Made by a program: the position numbers and the translations under genes. The notes beneath the pieces are model-generated. The model saw only the letters and a list, made by a program, of their open reading frames with translations, was not told the origin of the DNA and did no database searches. This document shows, in pieces, positions 35,613 through 60,800 of a stretch of 64,000 nucleotides of DNA (within the stretch, counting starts at the first letter, position 1; every line of letters begins with the position of its first letter). Source of the DNA: Patagioenas fasciata (lineage: Eukaryota; Chordata; Aves; Columbiformes; Columbidae); contig NC_092541.1 in NCBI RefSeq assembly GCF_037038585.1, forward strand, positions 2,229,445 to 2,293,444, given 5' to 3'.

Positions 35613-37323
35613 TCAGGGCTGCCGGCACCTCCACTCGCTCTTCTCCGGCCAGTACTCAAACGCCTTCCTGCAGGGGGGACATGAGGACATCAGTGCCACC
35701 ACCTCAGTCCCTGCCTTATTTCCACCCCCCCACCCAGCGCAGGACCCAGGTGTCCCCCTCCCCAGCTCGGGGGGGTGGGTCCCCAAACCCCCGTACTCAC
35801 TCTCGCGTGGGTGCAGCGGGCCGGCAGAGCAGCCCGGCCTGGCAGGGGCAGATCTGGTTGATGCTGAAGGCGAGACCCCCGGGGGGGACGTGGCAGTTCT
35901 GTCCCAGCGCCAGCCGCCGCTGGCACACGCGCTCCCCGTGCCGCCGCGCACAGCACCCACCCGCGCCGCACTCCTCGTCACGCTGGCACCGCGCTCCTGC
36001 CGTGGGGTGGCAATTCGGGTTAGGGGGTCCCCCATCCCCATGTGCCCTCCCAGTGCCGCGTTGGCTTCGCAGCATCTGGCTGATGCTGGAGCTGCGCCCC
36101 ATTGGCATCGTGTCACCTTGTGTCCCCAAGCTCCCAGCGCCCTGCTCACCCTCCTGCCCGTCCGGCACGGGCTGCTGGCACTTCCCGAACATGCAGAGGA
36201 GGCCGTGGGCGCAGTGGGTGTCCCGGCGGCAGTACTGTCCCGCGGGACGCGTGGGCAGGCACAGCCCGAAGTGCTCGTCGCAGAAGTGCCCGTGGGTGCA
36301 GGGGGTGGCCGGGCTGCACGGTGTCACCTGCGCGGGGGGTGGGGGACAGCACGTCAAGGGACCCTGACCCCAGAAAGAGCAGCAGGGGGCAGAAGCTTTG
36401 TATGCACATTATGAAGAGAAGCCGGGCTGGGTGCGGGTGCGTTTTGGGGTGACCCGTTCCCGCGGGAAAACCTCCGCGGCAGCTCTAGGGTTTTTCCTCG
36501 GGAAAAGAAAACCCGGTGCGGGATGGGGTGAGCGGCCGCGGTGCGGGAGAGGCGGCCGGAGCCCGTAAAAGCGCCGCTAAAAGTCCTGCTCCAGGTGAGG
36601 CTCGAACTCACAACCTCGGCATTGCTCCGCGTACTGCCCTATAAGTACCGCGCGCTGACCGATTGCGCCACTGGAGCGCCCGGCGCCGCCCGCCGCGGCC
36701 GCGCTCGCGACCGGCCCCCCCCGCTCCGGATCCCGCTCCGGATCCCGCTCCGGATCCCGATCCCGCTCCCGCCCGCGCTGCAAACTGCGCTCCCACTCTG
36801 CCTGCAAACCCGGGTCCCCCCTCTGCGTCCAACCCGGCTGCAAACCCACCTCCCGCACCCACCCCAGCTGCAAATTCTGCACCCACCCCAGCTGCAAATC
36901 CAGCTGCTAGTTCTGCACCCACCCCTGAGTACTTGCTGCAAATCCAGCTGTAAGTTCTGCACCCACCTCTGCTCCAAACCCACCTCCTGCTCCCACCCAG
37001 TTGCAAGTTCTGCTCCCACCTTTGCTGCAAACCCTGCTGCGAATTCTGCTCCCACCCTGCTCCAAACCCACCTCCCACTCCTGCTCCAAACCCAGCTCCC
37101 ACCCCTGCTGCAACTGCACCTCCCACCCCCTCCTCGGGAGCCCCACACCCGGGGGGTGACACCCACCACTCACCTCATCCAGGTTGTCCCCGGGGCTGCC
37201 GCTCCTGCCCAGTGCGGCTTCGTCGGGCAGGTGCTGGGGCAGGGAGTACATCCAGGCCCAGAGGTAGCCGGAGGCGGCGGGCAGGAGAGAGGCGACGAGG
37301 CACAGGACAGCTGGGGACACCAT
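35613..37323 (-). CDS. Dickkopf-like secreted cysteine-rich protein (DKK3-type)
   Basis: Four exons in transcript order: 37174-37323, 36150-36327, 35801-35996, 35613-35667 (stop 35613-35615), joining in phase to 192 residues. Residues 1-19 look like a signal peptide (MVSPAVLCLVASLLPAASG). Domain 1 (54-100) follows the Dickkopf N-terminal cysteine pattern but has 8 cysteines (54, 60, 66, 73, 83, 89, 95, 100) where DKK family members have 10. Domain 2 (113-189) has the ten cysteines of the colipase-fold domain (113, 119, 124, 125, 134, 144, 159, 161, 167, 189). Its CPCQAGLLCRP resembles DKK3 CPCASGLLCQP. Dickkopf proteins are secreted modulators of Wnt signalling acting through LRP5/6; DKK3 is the divergent member. 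The gene is convergent with CACNB1 and sits where mammals have ARL5C. It is much shorter than DKK3 (about 350 residues), lacking its coiled-coil N-terminus and acidic tail. Ligand and role are unknown. Confidence 0.85.
36578..36586 (-). terminator. Pol III terminator of tRNA-Ile
   Basis: On the minus strand the tRNA 3' end is followed within about five bases by a TTTT run, and by another about 12 bases later. Confidence 0.7.
36587..36677 (-). tRNA. tRNA-Ile (anticodon UAU), intron-containing
   Basis: 91 nt on the minus strand. Acceptor stem GCTCCAG pairs with CTGGAGC, discriminator A. D-arm TGGCGCAATCGGTCAGCGC. The anticodon region CTTATAG reads TAT, followed by an intron of about 17 nt. T-arm GTGAGTTCGAGCCTCAC. 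The sequence closely matches vertebrate tRNA-Ile-TAT, which always carries an intron. It decodes AUA. It lies in intron 1 of the Dickkopf-like gene, on the same strand. Confidence 0.95.
36715..37115. repeat. Simple repeats in intron 1 of the Dickkopf-like gene
   Basis: First a GGATCCCGCTCC 12-mer array (36725-36770). Then a diverged 24-40-bp array of CCCACCCCAGCTGCAAATCC-type units (36780-37110). Confidence 0.85.
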
Positions 37324-37370
37324 CGTGCTGCTGGTGGGTGGCACCGGCTGCTCGGGTTTGGGGGCAGTGG

Positions 37371-37380
37371 GTTTATGTAG
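37371..37380 (-). promoter_or_regulatory. Possible TATA-like box of the Dickkopf-like gene
   Basis: The minus strand reads CTACATAAAC about 50 bp before the ATG, which would leave a very short 5'UTR. This is weak evidence. Confidence 0.3.
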
Positions 37381-39023
37381 CCCACGGCCTATCTTGGCCC
37401 CCGCTGCTAAAACTGTTTGCCCACCTAATGGGGAAGGAGGAGGCAATCAGGGGTTAAGGGATTTACATAATTGCCAGCCTTCCCCTGGCTGGGTGCTGCA
37501 GCCCCAAAGTAAACAGCCCCCCCCCCCAGCAATCTGGATCCGGCGCCTGTTCGGCTCCAGCGCCGGCCCCAAGCACCCTTGGGTGCAGCCTGGGGTGCCC
37601 CGGGTCCCCCCACAGCTCGGGGTGGCAGGGGCACCCAGTGGCTCCATCCAACAGCGTTGCCGGGTTTGTCCCCCTTTGCTGGGGCGGTGGGACACTGCGG
37701 GGACAAGGGGGAGGCAGCAGGAGAGAGCGGGGGGCAGACGCTGTGCCCCCCAGGAAGGGCAGGATGGGCACACGGTTGGTATCTGCCCCGGTGTCTGTGT
37801 CCCCGCCACTGCCACTGTGTGCCCCATCTGCCACCCCCTGTGCACACACGTCGCCCCGGGGGTGACACACGTGTCCCGGGGGGGTGACGGGCTTTGCACC
37901 TTCCCTAATGGCTTTGCAAACGAGGTGTTTGCTGTCCTGGCCCTTATCTGGGCAAACTTGCGAATGGCCCCCCCTGAGCGGATCCCCCAGACAATGTCCC
38001 CAAACATGCTGGGGGGGCTCAGCCAGGGCGCCTTGCGCTCCCCCCGATCTCTCCAATACACTTTGCCAACTGGGAAGAGCCACCACAGACCGGGTTCCCA
38101 GTTGCTGGAGTGTGGCATGGGGGGGGCTGCAAGCAACGTTCTGGGGGGGTTTTATCCCCAGGGGCTGCTGAAGGGGACAAGACCAAGAGCTGGTGGCTCG
38201 CTGGGAGTGGGGTGCACCGCGGTGTCCCCTCATCGGGCTCCAGGGACATGTGCTGCTGCAGGGAAGATCACCCTCTTGGGGTTTCTCTTTGGGACTTTGA
38301 TGCCCTGGGTAATTCCCCTGTTTTCGTGCCTCAGTTTCCCCGATCCATATAAAGGAAGGCGGTGAGGCCGCTGGGTGACACAGGGGAACAGGGCAGCTCA
38401 GCGAGGGGACACCCCAGAGCGACAGCTGCACCGGGGTGACCCTAAACCTTTGTCCCCATGGTCCAGGCGGTGCCGGTGCCCAGGGACACGCTGCGGGCCA
38501 GGATGTCCAAATCCGGCCCCGTGTGCCCCCCCAGCTGGCGTTTGCGCAGCAGCTTAGGGAGCAAATATTGACCTCGCTCCCCGGGCGCAATCAGGGCCGC
38601 TCCCCCCATCCGTCTCCCGCTGGGTGCTGGTCAGACGCTGCTGTCCCCCGCTAATCCCCTCCCGCGCCGCGGGCAGCATAGCAGCTCCGCTCCCCAAAAG
38701 CCTCAGGGCTCCCCAAAAGCCTCAGGGGTCCCCCAGCCCCCGGAGTGGGGTTCACGGCTTTGCAGCAAACTCGGGGTTTGGCTGCATCCCACTCTCTGCA
38801 GAGGGGGGGTTTTGGGGCTGCTGGTGCCACGTCCCCCCTAAGCACTGAGGGTGGGTGTGGGGGGCTGCATCCTGACTCTGTGTGTGCTGGGGGGAAGGTG
38901 AGATTTGGGGGGGTGCACTGCAGCTGCGTGTGCATGTGTAGAAGTGCATATGGTGTTTACTGGTGCGCACTGGTGTGTGCAGGAGCTCGGTTGTTTAGCA
39001 CATTGAACACGGACTCCAGCAGA
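37381..39023. other. Intergenic DNA between the Dickkopf-like gene and tRNA-Cys
   Basis: No recognised gene. It contains a TATA-like CCATATAAAGG (38345-38355) with a 37-codon open frame at 38458-38571, and one GCCTCAGTTTCC copy at 38328. Other open frames show no familiar domain. Confidence 0.55.
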
Positions 39024-39095
39024 GGGGGTATAGCTCAGTGGTAGAGCATTTGACTGCAGATCAAGAGGTCCCCGGTTCAAATCCGGGTGCCCCCT
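39024..39095 (+). tRNA. tRNA-Cys (anticodon GCA)
   Basis: 72 nt. Acceptor stem GGGGGTA pairs with TGCCCCC, discriminator T (U). D-arm region TAGCTCAGTGGTAGAGCA. Anticodon loop CTGCAGA gives GCA. T-arm CCCGGTTCAAATCCGGG. No intron. A TTTT terminator follows at 39098-39101. The sequence is essentially the standard vertebrate tRNA-Cys. Confidence 0.97.
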
Positions 39096-39097
39096 TG

Positions 39098-39101
39098 TTT
39101 T
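39098..39101 (+). terminator. Pol III terminator of tRNA-Cys
   Basis: A TTTT run three bases after the tRNA 3' end, with a second T5 run a few bases later. Confidence 0.75.
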
Positions 39102-40136
39102 CCTTTTTCCCTTGGGGGGCTCCCCCTCTTTTTCACCCCAATTTCTTTGCTCCCCAGACCCGGGGGGAGGTCGCGCCCTGCTGCTCCTCGCAGCCTCCGG
39201 GTATTTCTCTTGCAGAAGGACGGATCCAGCTTGCCCGTGGGGACCCCAGAGCGGTGCCCTCCCTTCTGCCCCCCCCAGCTTTCTCAGTTCAGGTCCGCAG
39301 GGCCCCACGTTGTTCCCGCACCCCCCAGCTTTGAGCGCAGGGTTGGGGGGGGCTGCTGTTGCTCCCCCGGCCCTCGGCACGGAGCACATCTCTGCTGCTC
39401 CTGGGGCTCTGCGGTGCCAGCTGGACCCCCACCCTGTGACCCCCGCACCCTGTCACCCCAACACCCTGTGACCCCAACACCCACGACCCCCAGCCCCCTC
39501 CCCAGCCCCCCAGTGACCGGCACTCCTGCGGCAAAGTGGGGGGAAAGACGCTGAACGTTTGTGCTGCAGAGACGGGTTTGCTGATGGGGGGGGACCCCCG
39601 GGGCGGGGGGGGACGCTGGACCCCCCCAAAGGCGGTGGCTGCCGTTACCGTGCAGCCGCTCCGGCTGTTGGTCACCAGACGGCAGCGAGCGGCGACAGGC
39701 GCTGGTTTGGGGGGGCCACGTACCCCCGCAGGGCCGGGGGAGCTCGGTGAGGCTGGAGGGGGCTCAGCAGAGCAATTTCCCCCCCCCCCAGCCTGGTTCG
39801 GGGTCACCGAGCTCGGGCTGCCCGCGGTGGGGACAGGGACAGCCGCGCTGCTGTGTCCCCATTGCCGGGGGGGCTCAGCACATGAGACCGATTTTTCTCC
39901 AGGGAGCGGGGGGAGCGCAGGACTGGGGGAGCGGGGGGGTCCTGCCGCCGGTTTCGGCTCCATCCCGCCCCCCCGGCCCCACCCACAGCCCCACCCCCGG
40001 CCCCACCCCCGGCTCCCGCCCGGGCTCCGGCTCCGGCTCCGGCTCCGTGCGCGGCTCCCCGGGGGTGCCGGCCCATGGCGGGGCGCTGACCCCCCCAGCA
40101 GAGCCGGGGCCGAGCGGGGCCCCCCCGGCCCCCACC
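39102..40136 (+). promoter_or_regulatory. PLXDC1: PLXDC1 upstream region, CpG- and GC-rich
   Basis: No gene recognised. GC content and CpG density rise towards 40136, with GGCCCCACCCCC and GGCTCCGGCTCC repeats (39975-40050). This suits a TATA-less CpG-island promoter and the 5'UTR of PLXDC1. The start site cannot be placed. Confidence 0.45.
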
Positions 40137-54139
<14,003 letters not shown>

Positions 54140-55720
54140 GCGCCTTCCCCCCGCCTCTCGGCCCTCCCGTGTCTCAAGCGTTGGAGTCGCTGTCATTCGA
54201 TTGCAAAGTCTTTCCCCTCTTGGAAAACAAGCGAGTGGAGGAAAAAGACCCGATCAGAGCATTTGGAAAGGATGAGTCGGGGCGATGTGAGGCTGGACTT
54301 GCCTGGATTCCTCAGGGGACAGCAGAGCCGGCGGTGGTGCAGCGGTGACACTGGGCTCTGCCCTGGACGTGGTGATAGGCAGAAAAGCGCAGGCAGTTTT
54401 TGTAGCTTTTGGGTTTGTGGTTGGGTTTCTCCTCCCTGTGTGTGGTTGGTCTGTTCCCTCCTCTACCAGGAGCCTCAACAGGGAGCACATCTCGGTGTGG
54501 GCACAAGAGGACCAGGCTCTTGGGGACAGCAAATTGGGTGCTTTTTGCTTCACACTGGGGTGCTGAGGTTGGCTCCCTCTGCCTCCTTTTGGGGCAGGTG
54601 GCTTTGAATTTTGTCATCAGGGCTGAGAAGCCTTGAGCCCTTTTTTCCTCTTCCCATCCTGCGGTTGTTCTTCCACCACCACGGCTTCTCCTTTCCCAGC
54701 AGACACAGAAACCTCCTCTATTTTAAGGGCAAAACCCTGCGGAGGTTTCACCTCCAGGATGTTTGTGAGCCAGTGGCTCCAATGCACTTTTTAGCATCTA
54801 ATTAGTTTGTTAAATTACTAATTATGACCCTTGCCCCTAAAGGAGACAGAATACGAAAACAAATCGTAGATTTTTTCAAAATATATCCTCATGGTCTGGC
54901 TACAAATCCAGGAGGAACAGCACAGGTTTGGATGGAAGAGGATGGGGACAGAGCACTAGAGAGAACCCCTGTCCTCCCATGGATTAAATCCTGATATAAA
55001 TTAAGCTCGTTTGTGGGCATTTCCCATCAATCAGGAGTGTGGGCAAACATTCCTCCACACCACCGAACAATCACCTGTTAAACATCATTTTTAGAGCCTG
55101 CTCAAGCCAGTGGGATCTTTTGCTATTTTTTTATGATCTCTGAGATAGGCCCCATGCCTGGATTTGTATGTAAATCATGATTCCAGAATCTGACCCTCAC
55201 TAAGGGCTTCGCCACTGGACCCCTCAGGGTTCTCTACTCCTCTGTGCAAGGAGAATTTGCCTAAAAGAATTAAAAGAGAGTCCAAAGTCCAGTGTACAGT
55301 GAAGTGTGGTGGTTGTACGAGGCTTTTTTTCCTTTACATTTCCTCTTGATCCTCAGTTATTTATTCTGATAATCATGTTTGGTGCATATTTTATCCCCTG
55401 GCTGGTTCAGCTGTCACCGGTGGTGATTACTGCCAAAGGCAGGGTCTGTCTAATTAATGTTTTCCTTCTCATCTGCTGAATTTATATAGCCATTAAAGAT
55501 AAATATGGATGCTTTGTGGCATTTAGACCCCAGATTATACTTTCTCCTACGTAGCCACTAGGGAGACTTTTGCTGCATCTTATTACGGCGTAAAAGCACC
55601 AAAATACTCACGCAGGGTAAGTCAGACCAGTCGTGCCCAGTTGTTACAGCCCAGACGGTCTCTATTTAAACATATTTTGAAGATACATTTTATTCCCAAA
55701 TAAAGCTTTTGACTGGTTGT
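54140..55720 (+). other. PLXDC1: PLXDC1 3'UTR (probable)
   Basis: No further coding sequence. The best poly(A) signal seen is AATAAA at 55699-55704 (CCCAAATAAAGCTTTTG), with an ATTAAA variant near 55267. Later AATAAA motifs exist, so the transcript could be longer. Confidence 0.5.
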
Positions 55721-58700
55721 TTCTTTCCCCCTGCTGCGTTACTGGATCTAAGGAGAATCAGATATCGGGTGGAAATAACAACATCCAAGTGCTGGAGCAC
55801 AGAAATGGTTGAGATACAGAAAATACTGCAGGAGAGATGCCAAGTTCTGAGCGCCTGGAGGAAAAAAGGCTTTTCAGTTTGTATTTTTCCTTCAAGGAAA
55901 GAAAGAAAAGCAAGCAGGCTGTTCTGTAGCGGCGCAAGAGATGTTTGGTCTGCCTCCTACTGAGGAATGTGGTTTGGGGTATTGTCAGGTAGAGCGTTAA
56001 CAGCTTCAATTCATCATCTCTAAGATATTTTGGTAGATGGAGAAGTTACTGCCTAAAATTGGGGGTTTGAATTCCCCCAGATCTCCTACTGCCCCTGGAT
56101 TATGTGTCTCAAGGAGGAGAAAAACCCCAATGTTCTGTCCTACCTTTTGAGATGAGCTCGGGGCGCTCGACGTTCACACCTGGGAAGCTTGTGAGTCAAC
56201 AAGGAGCCTTTTTCTTCCTGAATATTCTTTGTAGCAGAAGAGAAGAGGTTGTCCATTAAATTCCAGCAAGCACAACGGTAATGTTGCTGATGCCTAGAAA
56301 GAGAGAAATGGATTTTCCATCACTAAGATGCCGAAGGGGAGAGTCTGGGCTCACGTATAGCGCTGGCCGCACCACGTTCAACACATCAGGATCAATATTC
56401 CCTTCCTACCTGTGCGACTCCGACTTCAAGACGCCGGTTAATCTTGCAAGTCTCAAAGCAAGACCATGGTGATGGTGACTACGACATAAAGAGTTTGATT
56501 TTTGCTTTATATCACGTGGTTTTTCCAGCCACATGCTGAGGTTTTCCTCTGCACTCTGACGAACTCAGCGCTTGCTTCAAGCATCATGTATATTGACCTG
56601 TAGATTCTAACTTGATAGCTATAAAGGGGCTGTTCGCTGCGCTCAGTGCGGTGCTCAGCTGGTTAAAACAACCGCTGCGGCTCCTCATTTCCAAACCCTG
56701 TGCCCTGGCTGGTTGTGGCAACCGCTGAACGCCTTGTTTGGGTGTAAAATATGAGGAAAAAGACACCGTGTATCTGCTGCTTGGCCACTGGTCTGCGTTC
56801 AGCAGCTGGGAAAACACAGCACGAGGGTTATCAGACCAAGGAGAGGTTGGTTCTGCTCCTGCAAGAGTTGGGGGTCAATCCCCCCTATTTTTCACATAAT
56901 GGGGGCAGGACTCAGATAAACAATAAATTCTTTTTAAGAACTAAAGGCCTACTTTCCACATACTTGAATTTACAGCACAGTTGGACTCTTTTGGGGGACT
57001 AAAGGCACTTTATCTGTCTTTTAATGCCATGTATTTGCTATGGATTATCTGCATGGAACACGGTCTTAATATTAAAAAAGAAATCTTCCTTTTGGATTGC
57101 TTTGTTTTCAAAATAAACCACGCAAATTATTACTGGTCATGTGGACTTCTAAGCTTGTTAAATATTTAACATTTACCTTTCATCTTGTATTCTTTTATTT
57201 GAGACTATAAGAATATATATATATATTTTAAGATGAGAATTCTACTCTCCCACTGCCTTGTTCTATTTTTTCTGAGCAGAGAAGCAGCAGATATATAATT
57301 AGAATATACATATATAATCACTATTTATCTATAGACATCTACACCAAAGAAAATACTTTATCAATCTGCAATAAAATGGCAAATAGTTTTCATACTAAAC
57401 AACATCCCAGAAACAGGCGGAGGGGGGGGATATTTTAGCCATTATGCAATTAAACACAGGTTTTTACCTTGGAAATGCAACTGCAACCTGGGGCAGCACA
57501 GCGTGCTGAACCATAATTAACAGCACTGAAGCAAGGAGGGAGCAGATTGCTCCAAAAGGACCTGTGGGTGGTGGGATAACATCTCCAACAGATGCACAGC
57601 TCGGAACCTGCGTTCTCCAAGTGCTGCGGAATTGAGCTTTGGTTACGACCGGGAGCGGGGAATTGGTTGGATATTAAATGTCTTTATGCCTCGAGTTGAG
57701 AAAGGAAGGATGGGAATCATTCCCTTTCTCTGTTAATATTTGTGGAATACTTACAGATGCCCAAGGGAAAGGTGTTTCCAAGGGGGGTGGGATTATGGGT
57801 GGCTCCAAACCTCATCCACGTGTCCATCGCAGCGGCTGGGTTTCCATCCCTAAAAGAATTAATATTTCAGGCAGGTAATTGCATAGGAAACTCACAGCCC
57901 AACTCTTCATCCCCTCATCAGTCTGAATTATAGTTACTAACCCAAAGGCTACGCTAAAATCGTGGTGACGCCACCACTGTCACCTTGCTCGTGGTTTCCA
58001 ATGGCTCAGGGATGTTTCTGCCTCCACAAATTATCAATTTAAGCTCCGCACGACTCTCCCGAATGGCAGATAATGGGAAGATTAGAGGGTGGCATCCTGT
58101 AGAGTGATAATTATCAGCACAGCTCCCAATAAAACGAGGCTCAAAACAGGCTGGGGCTGAGGAAGCAGGAGCCACCTGCATGTTTCTGCAAGAAAAACAA
58201 CAATAAAATCAGACTTTGCGATCTTAAAACTCTGAGCGGATCAAAACACACACATCCCCGCGCTGGGCCCTTCGCCACCCCTAAATCAGAAATACCAGCC
58301 AAGGAGGTGATTTTAGCCTGAGAATTCGTTAAGGATGAGACAAAACAGTGACTTAATTCGCTCCATATCCTCACACAAGGCCTGTGCTGGATGAGTCAAC
58401 GATCCCCCGCTAATTGAACATTTTGATAATTTCGTAACAAGCCTTAAAGTGCTTCAAGTGTAAGCGCAAGGCTGCATCTCAGCGCCTTCAGAGCACTGCG
58501 GAGCTCAGGGAAACCTCGGGGGAGATCCAACATTCGGCAAACGAGGGACAAACCTGATTTAAACAGAGTAGGTGTGGACGAGGTTTTACTGCCTGAGGCC
58601 GCACGTGGAGTGACACAAAACCGCGATTTATTATTATTATTATCATTTCCATTTTGTAACGTTCATAGCGCATTAGATGCTGTTGTTATTAACGCTGGTC

Positions 58701-60145
58701 CTAGCAATTTTTCCAGTGTTCTCTTTCGGCTCCCACCACATTCGGTGTTTTCTTCTAATTCAAGCAACCACACCAGAATAACAAGGATATTTGAAAAGCT
58801 GAATCCATCACAGTCCCGCTCTTGGCATTTAAATGCACCAGAGACAACGGATTTCTACCCTCGCACGTTGGGCAAAGATAACTAAGTTACACAAGACAAG
58901 GCCACTCATGCATAGAATAAGCGGTTAGCACTCAACAGAACGGTCACCGTGTTTATAACAACCTAATTGTGCTTTTTTTCCTTATTAGTTTCTATCCCAT
59001 CATCACAAACCAGTTGACAAACACTGACCGGATTACAGAGCCCCAAGTGAAAAAACAAAACAAGCGTGGCTCGCTCGGGCGATGGAAAACAAACAGGAGA
59101 TAAGACTTTTACCACACAACGCAATTAAACCGCAGAACTGTTGCTGTCGTTAATTACGCTGATCACTGTGTAGTCAGACGTATTTATAGGTCCAGGATTA
59201 TTAAACACAGGAGCCTGGATGGAGCTTCAGACCCAGGAAATCCTTAAACCCGTCAGGCTCCAGAGGCACCAGACGGATATTCCGCATCTGCCCTATTTTA
59301 TTGTATTATTTCCCAAGCACTGGGCTGCTGTAACTACTCCAAACATCAATATTGGTGTAGACGAACAGTCGGAAATTCTTTATTCTGGCATTCCTGAAAT
59401 GCAAACGGGCAAAACAACGATGGGATGAGGAGAATGACACTTAATGTACAACAGAATTACTGAAGCGATTAGAGGGGCGGAATGCAATTGTACAGCCAGA
59501 CGGCACAGAAATGTCTTAAAAGTGTGTGATTTCTGCACTTGTCTAATTTACCTTTTCAGAAAAATACTGTGATGATGGTGGCACCGTCACGGTGTTCTCG
59601 CTGTTCTTGTCACTTAAACAGCACTCAACAGACGACGCCGTAGCGTTATGTTCGGGGTTGCTCTCTGCTTTGCTTCTGTTTCGCTGAAAAAAGCTCTTCC
59701 TTCAATAAAGCTCCAGAAAACAACCGAACAAACCAACAAACCAACTCTCTTTGGGGATGAGAAACTACCAGGGCAAAGTCCTTTAAAGCAGAGGCAGCGC
59801 TTTGCTGCCATCGTATGGGAGCTGCCTTTGGAGCAGCACAACAGCCTCTCCCCAGGGTTGCGTTATTACCCCCAAGAGAATGAGTTATTTACAGTCAGCC
59901 GCTTCAGAATTCCTAAAAATGAAGTGATTTTAAAATAGAGTTAATTAGCGAACACAAAGAACGGCGGCCTGCCGCGGTTTCCCTGCGATTGCGGCACCAC
60001 GGAGCAGCGTGATTTCACGGTAATGGATTTGCAGGTGGTCACGGTCCCGTGTGGGCTGGTCCTGCAGCATCACGGTGCCAGAGTCCCCTGCATCGCCAGG
60101 GCCTGGTGTCATCGCTTGGGGACACGTTTTTCCTCAGCAAATTGA
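55721..60145. other. AT-rich intergenic DNA
   Basis: No recognised gene, tRNA or repeat family apart from short ATT and TA runs (about 57215 and 58628) and one half of a duplicated 32-bp motif (57152-57183). Open frames are short and uninformative. The abrupt drop in GC relative to the genes on the left is striking. Confidence 0.6.
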
Positions 60146-60515
60146 GTCATAGAAGCGTTTTGGCTGGAAAAGCCCCTCAAGATCACGGAGTCCAACCATA
60201 ACCCACCCCTGGCGCTGCCCCGTGTCCCTGAGACCCTCATGTCCGTCTGTCCAACCCTCCAGGGATGGTGACTCCAGCACTGCCCTGGGCAGCCTGTTCC
60301 AATGCCCCACAGCCCTTTAGGGGAGAAACTGTTCCCCAGATCCAACCTCAACCTCCCCAGCACAACTTCAGGCCGTTTCCTTGCAGAACCCCCCAGGTCT
60401 CTCAGCCGCTCCCATCACACTTGTGCTCCAGGCCCTTCCCCAGCTCCGTTCCCTTCTCTCAACTCGCTGCAGCACCTCAAGGGGTTTCTGGGCGTGAGGG
60501 GCCCAGCACCGCCCG
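60146..60515 (-). mobile_element. CR1 LINE, 3' fragment, inverted
   Basis: Reverse complement of the 18500-18968 family: GGCTGGAAAAGCCCCTCAAG, CAACCCTCCAGGGATGGTGA, CAGCCTGTTCCAATGCCCCA and a region rich in CTCTCAGCCGCTCCCATCAC. It stands directly beside the promoter-like island that follows. Confidence 0.93.
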
Positions 60516-60569
60516 GGGATCCGCGGTTTGAACGCTAAACCACCGCTCACCCGCCTCGCTCCGAAATGG

Positions 60570-60800
60570 AGACCGAACAGAGTTAATTATTCATGAGGGG
60601 GCGGAGCAACGTTGACAACGTGACAGGCTGGACCGCGCTTTCCGCGAGGGCGGGCACTAATTAATTATTCATGAAGGGGGCGGAGCCAATGGGGCGGGAG
60701 AGCCGTGTGCGAGGCCCCGCCTCCCGTTCCCGCCCTCCCCGCGCTGAAAGGGGCAGCGGGCGAAAAGGCGGGAAAGCAAATGTGACAAACAAACCGGCGC
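60570..60800. promoter_or_regulatory. GC-rich promoter-like island with a duplicated module
   Basis: A CpG- and GC-box-rich patch in AT-rich surroundings. TTAATTATTCATGA followed by GGGGCGGAGC occurs twice (60583-60607 and 60661-60686). It also has a CCAAT box (GGAGCCAATGGGGCGGG), TTTCCGCG, and the E2F-like GGCGGGAAAGC at about 60768. No attached exon was identified. By human synteny the next plus-strand gene would be FBXO47. Confidence 0.45.
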
